The translations under genes and the position numbers were made by a program. A stretch of 64,000 nucleotides of DNA from Micromussa lordhowensis (Eukaryota > Cnidaria > Anthozoa > Scleractinia > Lobophylliidae). Below, in pieces: positions 21,962-32,400 of the stretch; position 1 is the stretch's first letter, and every line of letters starts with the position of its first letter. The notes below the pieces were generated by a model. That model was not told the DNA's origin, did not search any database, and was given only the letters and a program-made list of their open reading frames with translations. The DNA lies in NCBI GenBank assembly GCA_964020085.1, contig OZ026601.1, positions 25,899,914 to 25,963,913 of the forward strand. The letters run 5' to 3'.

Positions 21962-22446
21962 TGATTTAAACAATTTGTGCTTTTTTGTCATCCAATCAGG
22001 CAGTAAAACCAAAACCAATCGTGACCCGCTAAGACACTTTTTCCCGCGCTTCGCGTCAGCTACATATGCATTTAAACCACCATGTAGGGTGGTTCTGAAT
22101 CCTTTGTACAGAATGTTTTAAAACTTTGTCAAAAGATTCGTTTTATCATACGTATAAAATTTGATAATGATAAAAAGTTCACCGTGCCCCTCTGTTTTTT
22201 AATTATAATGTCCTAAAACTGTATTTACGGGTATTTTTAGTTTGTCGAACTGTTGGGATAGTAACCTTTTGTGTCAAATCGGCACTCTTAACCCTCGCGC
22301 TATCAAAATTTTGGGTTTGTGGAAACAGACATTTATCAGGAGCTGAAAAGCTTAATCGAGATGGAATGAAATAGTTTAATATAGATGGATAATGGCGATA
22401 GACGAAAGGCTGAGAAACGAAATAAAATAGTTTTATAAAGAAAAAT

Positions 22447-22517
22447 TGCACTGGCCGGGAATCGAACCCGGGCCTCCCGCGTGGCAGGCGAGAATTCTAC
22501 CAATGAACCACCAGTGC
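22447..22517 (-). tRNA. tRNA-Gly (GCC), D-arm change
   Basis: The D arm reads GTTCATTGG where GTTCAGTGG is normal, which alters the A-box. Other arms are intact. Confidence 0.75.
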
Positions 22518-22837
22518 TTGCCTTGAATGAAAATAACTAGTGCAACTCTGTGATCCAATCGATCAGAAGTAAAATAGATTAAAAAACAATCGATACTCGC
22601 TCGCACACGTTTCCCGCGCTTCAAATACTGCGCAAGACGCAGTCGAGGCTTTCATTACGTTTGAGAATCCTCTCAAGCACACGAGTGTTTAGGTGAAGCT
22701 CTGCAAACACGGAAAGAGAACTATATTGCCTGTATAAAGTTTTTCTCTAATGTACGTGCGAATCTTAAATATACAATTGTTCTCGATTGGCGAGTTTTAC
22801 TTGTAGTTAATTATCACGGGATAAGAATAGAAACTGG

Positions 22838-22909
22838 AGAATAGAAGCTCAGTGGTAGAGCATTCGACTGCAGATCGAGAGGTCACCGTTTCAATCCCGG
22901 TTGCCCCCT
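22838..22909 (+). pseudogene. Degenerate tRNA-Cys
   Basis: From aagctcagtgg onward it matches the tRNA-Cys at 20407, anticodon included, but the 5' acceptor strand is destroyed and the T stem has a G-to-T change. The flanks match the unit. Confidence 0.85.
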
Positions 22910-23255
22910 GCAGTTTTGTTTTATATTTTTCTCGGCTTTTACCAAATTAGAAAAGTGGTTCCCTTTCCACTGTGGTCGACAAACCTAGGCTTTAGTGGAC
23001 TGAAAAACCATTTTCAATCTCACGAACCTGAGTACGCAACCAGCCAAGCACAATGGGTCAAATTTTTAAAAGACGTCACTTGTTAAAGCAGCTGGGGATG
23101 TTTTTTTGACAGTACTGCAATATGACCAAAAATTTGGGTTTGTGGACTTTTACCAGGAGCTGAAAAGCTTAATCAAGATGGAATGAAATAGTTTAATATA
23201 GATGAAAAATGGCAATAGACGAAAGGCTGACGACAGCAAAACAGTTGTAAAAAGT

Positions 23256-23326
23256 TGCACTGACTGGGAATCGAACCAGGGCCTCCCGCGTGGCAGGCGA
23301 GAATTCTACCACTGAACCACCAGTGC
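23256..23326 (-). tRNA. tRNA-Gly (GCC), mutated acceptor and T stem
   Basis: Anticodon and D arms are normal, but the 3' acceptor/T-stem region reads actgactgggaatcgaaccagg on the plus strand, which breaks pairs in both stems. Probably a pseudogene. Confidence 0.65.
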
Positions 23327-23883
23327 TTGCCTTGAGAGACCTGCTTGTGATAAGGGCACTCTTGGTTTGGTAACAAACTAAAAACTACTAGTGATTGGTT
23401 TAAACAACTTGTGCCACTTTTTCATCCAGTTGATCTGAAGTAAAACCAAAACCAATCGTGACTCGCTCGCACACGTTTTTCCGCGGTTTGCGTCAGTTAC
23501 ATACGCATTTTAAAATAATTCCAATACTACGCGAGACGCAGTCGAGGCTTTCGTAACTTTGGAGACTTCTCCCATCCCCACGAGTGTTAAGGTGAAGCTT
23601 TGTAAACAAGAAATGTTCAAGAAATAACTTCGAGAGTTGCTTAAATACTATTTAAATGAAGCTGGAAAATGCAGAGGGGAGGCGTTTCAATGACTATACT
23701 AGAGATAACTTCGATCGAATTGTTGCGTTCTAATTCATAATTCTCTTGATGACGTCAGACAATCAGAACTTCAAATTACACAAGTGATTTTTTTTTTTTG
23801 CCAGAAGTTAAATGACGCATTGCAAATAGCTTCCTGATCGATCTCTTGTCGAGATTCACACTTTTATACACCTGTTATTTCAG

Positions 23884-26800
23884 AAGAAGACAATCACCAT
23901 TTGACAGGTATGGACTCTGTGATGGTACAACTAATGGAACATCTTTTAACAAGTCCTAAGGAATCTCGCTCGCTTAAAGACGTGGAAAGAATTCTTCCCT
24001 TTTTCAGAACCAGTGCGCCTCTGTTTCACAACCTCAGTAAAGGTGAGCGTCTATAATTGTCATTTAGCATTACTCGATCTAGAAATAAAATACGTTCCTC
24101 ACCCAATAAGCTAACAGGGGTTCCATCAGATAAACTAGCTGTATAACTGTGTAACGAGAAACGTTTTCTGGATTTACAAACGGATTCATGTAGTTTACAT
24201 ATAAAATTTTAAAATTTGAATAACCATGAGACGAAATTAAATGATATGATGCCATCATTTCTCCATTTCCTGCCTTCACCTGCAAAGAACTGGCGCGCGC
24301 TAAATTAAACTAAATAGAAGAGGCGCTTACGTATTTGAGATTCTCTGATGTATGGGTTTAGCTCTAATTTCCACAATTACAACTAACTGGTCATCGCGCA
24401 TAAAAAGGGTACGGTCATAGACATTCTCGTCCCCAGAGCCTCCGTTTCTTTTGGTCACGTGGTCGGCGAAAGGAGTCCTCTGGTAGTAGCAGTTACCGGA
24501 TGTCCGTGATTTACGGACATCCAGTAATTTATATGCAAAGCTTTACGATTTTTTATACTTATAAAGGACGCTGTTTCAACCAATCAGAGCGCGCGTTATA
24601 TGGAAACTTTATTATAATATGTAATAACTAACTTTATACCTTTGCCTAAAAGTATAAAAACATCACAATGGAAAACAAAGGGAAATACTTTCTCATGAAC
24701 CTCCTTTGCGCAGAAGCTTTGATAAGGATGGAATACTACAAAATGTGTTTTATCAATATTAAGAGATAGCTTGTTTGCACAAAGCCATGTGTTAATTTCA
24801 CTGAGTTCCCGATTGATAATTTCCTCAAGATGCTGCAGATCTTTATCAGAATAAAACAGATTAGAGTCATCTGCAAACAGATGAAAGTCAAAGATAGATG
24901 AAGAATTTATAAAATCATTGATATAAATTAATTAGAAACAATAGAGGGCCAAGTACAGAGCCTTGTGGTACCCCGCAAGTTATATGCAATGTGCTTGAGT
25001 CAGAATTGTTAATAGAAACAAATTGCTGTCTGTTAGATAAATATGACCTAAACCATTCATTTGCTATGCCACGAATGCCATAATGCTCAAGTTTAGTTAA
25101 AAGATTGCTATGATCTACTGTATCGAAGGCTTTACTCAAGTCCAAAAATATACCACAAGAGTATAATTTTGCTTCAATGGCTCTTTGTATTTTATCTGTA
25201 ATGAGCATTGTAGCTTGGGTAGTGGAGCGCCCACTACGGAAACCAAATTGATTCTCAATTAGTATGTTATGCTTATCAAGAAATTCAGATAATCTGTTAT
25301 ACATTAATTTTCCATTATTTTATGGAAAACAGATAACAACGTGATAGGTCTATAATTAGATACAAGAGTCTGGCTACCACTCTTGTATAAAGGAATAATT
25401 CTACCAACTTTTAGTTTATCTGGAACTAAGCCTAACGAAAAAGAACAGTTAAATAAATAAGAAAGTGGATAACTCAAAGCTGTTTTCAATAATTTAAGCA
25501 TTTTCACTGGAATACTGTAAGGCCCCAGTGCTTTGCTTGCATTCAAGCTAGAAATGACATTTTCAACTTCCATAGGTGCTACTGGTGTTACAAAAAAGCT
25601 ATTGCATTGTGAAGTTGTCAAGAATTCTACAAAAGATTTATTTACCGGTTGTATAGTGTTGGCTAACGTCGGGCCAATTGAAGAAAAATACTTATTAAAA
25701 GCATTTGCAATACTTTTGGCATCAGTTAAGATGTCATCTCCAACAATTAATCTGTTCGGGAATGACAGTTTACCACCCTTAAAGCTAATTAACTGCTTGA
25801 TACCCCTCCATGTAGCTTTTACATTATTGACATAGTATGAGAAGTACTCATTATAATAAATCTTTTTACTGACATTTAAAATATGTTTTAGTTTGTTCCT
25901 GTACATTTTATATTTAGAGTGATTAGACTGAGATTTATTTCGTAGATAACAATTAAATAACTTATTATTTGTTTTGATAGACTTCCGAATACCCTGTGAA
26001 ATCCAAGGTTTAGATTGAAATTTAGCTTCTTTTTTACTTAACTTTTTCAGAGGAGCATGTTTATCTATTGTATTAGTAGTTATGGAGTAGAAAGAATCAA
26101 ATATCTCATTAATATCATTCTCCTTAAATATATTATCCCATTCAATAGCCTGAACATCAAATAGGAGGTCTTCCTGAACAAGATTGGAGTAATCACGTGT
26201 GTATCTTACACCACTGTTTGTTGTCCAAGATAGAGTACTAAGGAATAAAAAATTTGGTAAATGATCTGTTAGATCACAGACCAGGTTACCACTAATGGAA
26301 AAGAATTCATTAGAATTAAAGAAAATATTATCTATTAAAGTTGCTGTGTGATCAGTAATTCTTGTAGGCTGTAGAATATGTGGTAGGAAATCATAGGAAA
26401 CTGTTGTATTCATAAATTCCTCAGTTAATTGGCAGTCTTCAAAGTTTAACAGATTAATGTTAAAGTCACCCATAAATAAACATAGCTTTTTTTCTTTTGA
26501 AATTTTGTCTAATGTTGAATAAAGGTACTTGGTAAAATCCCCAGGGTTTCCACTTGGGTGCCTATATAAAATACCACACACTAAACTTTTATGAGGATAA
26601 CGATTGATTTCAATCCATAGCGATTCAAATTCTTTGGTAATTAAACAAAGGTCTTCTCGAATATTAAATGGAATCCCTTCTTTGACATAGAGACCCACAC
26701 CACCAGCATTAGTTAGGGTTGGCTTTGAAATAAAGTCATAACCATTGATAGTAATGTTGCTGGTTGGATCTCAACTATCTTCTATCTTTGTCTCAGAGAG

Positions 26801-27116
26801 ACCAATAACATCAAAAGCATGCGGAAGTTCTGATAGCAACAAAGTCATGCCATCATGGTTGGCAGAGAGACTTCTAATGTTGAAATGAATAGTAGAAAAA
26901 GATAGATTATGTTTACTCTGACTAAGATTCTCATTATTAAGAAAATCTTCTAAACTGTAATATTTAAAGTCAGTCTGCTGCATAAAATTATTTTCCACAT
27001 CATGATGGTTGAGGCTGGATATGTTGTCAAGTTTAGATAATAGTTCAAAACGTGGTAAGTTATCTGTATGTATAAAAGTCATAATATGTAATAAGTATGG
27101 GTTATTGACCAAGTGT

Positions 27117-27149
<33 letters not shown>

Positions 27150-27326
27150 TTTTTTGCGTGTTTATGGACCGAGACGGAGTCGAGGTCCATAAACACGCAA
27201 AAAAAGAACGAGGCCAATATCAAGCCATCTTGACCGAACAAGCTTGGTCAATAAAGGATTTATTATATGGCTTTTGGGGAAATTTTTCTTGCGGGATAAG
27301 GCGGGTAGTCCCGAGCGGGCAAGATG

Positions 27327-27357
<31 letters not shown>

Positions 27358-29412
27358 CAGCGCAGGATTTGATTCATCTTGCCCGCTCGCGGAGCTAGCC
27401 ATATAATAAAGAAGTGTAACATAAATAGGTAACTTAGCCAGTTGGGTTAGCTGGGGATGAATGAACTCCACCATCTTGCTTCAGAATATCCAGGCCAGAG
27501 TTTTTCAGTATGGCAACAACAGGACTTGCTGGATCTTTCCGAAGATAGGTACGACCATAAGAAGTCCAGATGAACTTGTACTTTAGATCCTTCTTAATTT
27601 TCAGACATGCCTTAAAGAGATCCTTGTTGGTTTGGGCACAGGCAGACCACTCTATGTGTTCGTGGTTTTATATAGAGAATGTATGAGAGTTATGAATAAA
27701 GCTCTGAAAATTGCATATTTAAATCACATCTCGGCCTAAATATCCCAATAAAGTTAATGAAACCATGATCGACTCAAGTATGGTGTTTTTTCGCCTTCCT
27801 GGGCCGTCTAAAGCGTTTTACAATGAAAATACTTTTGGCCGGTTACGGTTAGACATAAGAAGGAGACAAGGCATGCAACTTCGAGGCCGTCAGCCCCGAC
27901 TTCCTCCACTTCAAATTGGAATTAACGCAAAAATACTGAAAATCTCACCTGAATGGCGACGGATCTTGATAGGCCGAGATGTGATTTAAATATGCAATTT
28001 TCAGAGCTTTATTCATAACTCTCATACATTCTCTATATTAAACCACGAACACATAGAGTGGTCTGCCTGTGGTTTGGGTAAGGTTTTCCGAGATGTAGAT
28101 TTTGTTTTCCGAATATCTAGCAAGATCCAAGTCTCTTGTCGATTTATCTCGTAAGAGATTCCTTCCTTTATAAAAGTGATCCCTCGTCTCCCTCCGTACA
28201 AACTTTACTATAATATTAGGAGCTCTTGAGCTACTGGTCGAGGAAGCTTGATGAGGTCCTTCTCTTAGTGCAGCACTGTAAGATCTTTTTGGTAATCGAT
28301 GACTCACTGATATATCATTTTTTGCTAAATGTAATCCGATTAAAGAACCAACCTTTATCACAATGTCATCCGTATTTTCATCTTTCACCTCGGGTATACC
28401 AGAAATTTCCACGCATTCTCGGCGGGAATATTGTTCCAAATTGTTCAAACAGGTCTCACAAGATTGCAATCTGTTGGTCAGAGTAGCATTTTCAGCTTCT
28501 GGACTCGATTCAAATTCCTTGATTGTAGGCATTCCGTTTTCAAAGCATAAATAAAACGTAAAAAACACTACGACAGAAGAGCGAAAAACTACCAGCACAT
28601 GCATTTATGTCGAATATATCGAAATTAGAACTGTAACTTGAGGGAATTTTTCGCAATTCACAGGGAGCAAAAAATGGACAACCGCCATCTTTGCTGACCG
28701 CTGACCAATGAAAATTGAAATAGATGGCAAAACATTAAATCGGCATAAAAGTGTTAAGTACCTTGGAATTCTCATAGACTGTCATCTTAATTGGAAAGAA
28801 CATATCCAACAACTTTCCAAAAAAATATCTAGAGGTATTGGTGTTCTTTGTAAAATAAGGCATTATGTTAATGTGAAAATTTTAGTTCAATTATACAATG
28901 CCATTATTCTTCCTTTTTTCTCATACTGTTGTATAGTCTGGGGCAACACCTATGATCAAAATATTAAACCACTCCAAAGAATGCAAAAGAAAGCGATCCG
29001 ACTGATTGCCTTTTCTGATTTTGATGCTCATACAAGTCCTTTGTTTTTTTAACTTAAACTCCTAAAACTTCAAGATCATATCAAACTTCAAACTCTTTAC
29101 TTCATGCACCAATTCTTTACTGGCAAATTGCCAAAGATTTTTGACTCACTTTTTATTAAAACTTTCAGATAAGCATAATGTCAACACTCGCTTTGCAACT
29201 AGAACAACTTTTTATGTTCCAAAAATTCGAACAAACTATGGTAAATTTAATATTCGATATAATGGACCAAAATTGTGGAATGAAACTGATGAGAGATTTA
29301 AAATTCTAACTCCTCATTTATTCAAAAAAGAATTAACCAAGCATTTCATTAAGTTCTACTAAGTTTTACTACTACTGTGATATTTTTGTTTCTGTTATTT
29401 ATTTATTTACTT

Positions 29413-29444
<32 letters not shown>

Positions 29445-32400
29445 TTTATTATTGTAAATTTGTTTAAGAATTATTTGTCCTGTAATCTAATTAAGTGTGT
29501 AAGTAATGCCTCTTTTCTGACCTTATATCTATTTTCAATTACTAAATGGTGGTCACCCAACTAGTTTAGCTCTTTAGTTATTTTGGGTGACCAGCAACTG
29601 TATGTATTTTTAATTCATTTCCTGTTCAATTAGTTAGTTAATGTTACAGTTCAAATAAATCTTGTTGTTGTTGTTGTTGACAACGCTATCCACTGACTTA
29701 AGTGCCCGCTTTTGGAATGTTGTTCTGTTGATATGTGCATGGCTGGATCCACGGATAAATGCCCGCTTACAGGAGAAACAATCCTCAGAGTTTGACAGAA
29801 ATTGGCTTATTCCATAGAACCATAACTCTCCGGAGGTGCCATGTGTCTCTCCCTAAGGTTCTCTGTTTCTGAGTGTTTCCGGCGTTTTCACTCAGACGTA
29901 CAGCGTTAATCGTTAGTCGTTCATTTTACAGATCTGCTCATGGATATTGCTAAAAATGCAATTTTGAAGAAATTCAAGAGAGATCACGCAATCGTTTGGC
30001 AAGGACAAAAGGGAGAGAAGTAAGTTAAAGTGCCTATAACCCCCAAATTTTTTTTCGTTTCGTGAAATCTTTGCATGGAATTAGGAAAAATGCCGCAAAA
30101 ATTTTTGCAATTTATTAAAACCCGAATTTTTTTATGAATTTTTAAAGTGAGCGTTCTTTGTAGCACGACCGAGCAAAGCGTAGAATGGGACTAGTGACGT
30201 CATTCCAGGTCTTTGCTCGCATCGCTTCGGTTATTGTCCTTATATTACGGGTTCGGTGTTTTCAGCGTTCAGTATTTTGTTGAAAGAACGTTTATTCAAC
30301 TCAAAAAATACGTAATAATCACATCAATTGATAATGTCGTCCAGCGATACTAGCTTGACTCAAGCTTGGAATTCCGAGGCCGCAGAAACGGAGGTAGAGT
30401 ACGACTTAGAAGTCGAGGTATGATCAAACGCGAGCGAAGAAGAAGACAACAAAGATGATGATGAACCAGAAGATGCCTACGCATCAAGTGGCTCCGATTC
30501 ATGAACCAGGTCTGCTGCTTGCGGTCTTGCTTCTGTAGCAATCAGTACAAAGGTTGAAAAAGTGGCCTGCTCCCTGCTTTTTCTACGACGTTTCGCCACA
30601 GGTTCGACTTCCGAGCTTCGAGCGTTGTGTTTTCCGGACTTTCCAAAGCGTCTTTCTTTCTCTGAATAAAGGGAAACGTAGTAAATTGTTTTAGAGGAAT
30701 GCACTATTGACAACCAGGTGACGGTTACAAATGCAAAGAAAGTGAAAGAAACATGTTTACGACGAAATGCAAATGTAGCACGATCGAAAACTACTCATAA
30801 CACATGAATGCATATTTTGTTGTCACCTTCGCTTGCTTTCAGTTGGTTTACCTTCCATCGAAATACAAGGTGCGCGGATCGTTGGGAAGACACAAATCCC
30901 AATACCGTCCTTCCGCAACCTTCTCCGAAAATGGATCTTAGCTAAATCAGAAAACATAATCGAGTAATCTTCATCCAGGAAGTGTTTCGAACACACCGCC
31001 AGGTATTTCGTGGGTTCCCAACGAGCATGCTTACGAGCACGCTTAAGTTCTTCTTTTGCGTTGCAATTCTCCGTGTCATCAGTCCCGTCAAAAGGAATTG
31101 GATGAAGAGATATGCGCTTTCCCTTGTTTGGCCTGTTGTTGCATCCGAAAACAGCGCATTTATCCGGCATTTTCTTTCTTGCAATCGAAGAAAAGACTGT
31201 CCTAAACAAGAAGGCGATTAAAGGCCTGGAATGACGTCACAAAGCACGCTATACCCAGACTTCTTTAAGCGATTCTGCTGCTCGGTCGTGTTTTGTAAAA
31301 GTGCGCTTTTTAAAGTCTTTAAAAATTTATAAAAAATTCGGGTTTTCACCAATTGCAAAAATTTTTGCGGCATTTTTCCTAATTCCATGCAAAGATTTCA
31401 CCAAGCGAAAAACATTGGGGGGGTTATAGGCACTTTATGAGAAGTAAGTGTTAAATTGTGGAGGCGCGGTGGCCTCATGGTTAGTGCTCTCGCCTTCGGA
31501 TTGAGCGGTCCGGCGGGCTTGAGCCCTGCCTGGGGACAGTGTCTTGTGTTCTTAGGCAAGACACTTTACTCTCACAGTGCCTCTCTCCACCCAGATGTAT
31601 AAATGGGTACGGATAATTTAATTCTGGGTTTAACCCTGCGATAGACTATCATCCCAACCAGAGGAGAGTAGAAGCACTCCTAGCCACTTCATGCTACAAA
31701 AAACGGAGAAAGGCACCAGCCTGATGATGAGCTGCTTGGCTTTACATATGTGACGCATTGACGAATGCAAATCGTCCGCTTGTTTTTTGTTGTGCACAAA
31801 GCAACATCTGGTCTGATTTCACAAAAAAAGTGTTTGTCTGCTCTAAATACATGCGTCCCCGTGAAAGCGAGCGAAGACGACGTAGTACTTAAAACGGAGT
31901 ATTGTAGTTACATAACTTTAATTTGGGTCCGCAATGCATCCAGACTGAAAGAAGTCCTTTAAATAATCGAGAGGCAAAATATATATCCACACATCTCATT
32001 ATCAGTGATTTCAGCTTAGTATTATGAAGGAATTGAAAATCTTAAAGGATACGTTTTTATAACTTTTATAATTCTTTAACAGCTTTGGAATCATTCTCAA
32101 AGGAACTGCGTCAGTGCACGCCAGAAAGGACCAAGCTTACGTACCTCAACAAGACTCCTTACCAATTCCTCGCGGCAACAAGGACCGTGTTGTAATCGTG
32201 GGTCCTGCACTTGGTGGCTTGCGATCAGGAAGCAGTTTTGGAGAAATGATAATGTTACATGACCACGTGACATATAACTCTACTATCATAGCTGACGAAC
32301 TGACGCTTGTTTTACTCATAGACAAGGCGTTGTACGCAAGATCCTTCGGAGCTCATATACTAGAATCGGAGAACAAAACGAGTTTCGTTAATCAGTCGCC

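Larger units (their letters stand above)
18907..23600 (-). repeat. Inverted cluster of tRNA-Gly/tRNA-Cys units
   Basis: The same unit family as 3365-8640 appears here in reverse orientation. Order along the plus strand: tRNA-Gly (-) at 19178, 19521 and 19707, a half tRNA-Gly at 20048, distal segment 20090-20406, tRNA-Cys (+) at 20407, unit body 20560-21480, tRNA-Gly (-) at 21646, tRNA-Gly (-) at 22447, distal segment, degenerate tRNA-Cys at 22838, tRNA-Gly (-) at 23256, and a last distal segment to about 23600. Segment 20085-21716 is the inverted counterpart of 4107-5717. Confidence 0.88.
24640..29685. mobile_element. Near full-length LINE with 5' inversion, in CNBD2-like intron 1
   Basis: The 5' part (5' UTR, ORF1, most of ORF2) is on the minus strand from about 28706 down to about 24660. 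The 3' part (ORF2 end, 3' UTR, tail) is on the plus strand from about 28708 to 29680 and ends in a (TTG)n tail after AAATAAATC. The minus-strand part stops just past the reverse transcriptase (near HFVVFHPYQ), and the plus-strand part begins just after that place in the protein (IEIDGKTLN). This is the arrangement twin priming is known to produce. Two foldback elements at 27102-27412 and 27637-28071 inserted later. Confidence 0.85.
30026..31438. mobile_element. THAP-encoding DNA element, 1413 bp, at the CNBD2-like splice donor
   Basis: The ends are inverted repeats over about 150 bp (TAAAGTGCCTATAACCCCC at the left; the same in reverse at the right, then CTTTGCATGGAATTAGG, AAAAATGCCGCAAAAATTTT and CACGACCGAGCA). 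GAGAAGTAAGT stands on both sides (30015-30025, 31439-31449) as an 11-bp direct repeat. The left copy is the exon end plus splice donor of the CNBD2-like gene. Two outward-facing gene starts lie inside, so it is probably an internally deleted copy of a larger autonomous element. Confidence 0.85.

Noticed and set aside
27765..27989. A 74-residue frame inside the 435-bp foldback element as a gene
   Set aside because: No domain is visible, it partly overlaps the inverted arms and the element is of non-coding MITE size.
30026..31438. TTAA target duplication for the THAP element (TTAA occurs at its left edge)
   Set aside because: No TTAA stands at the right edge, whereas the 11-bp repeat GAGAAGTAAGT is present at both.
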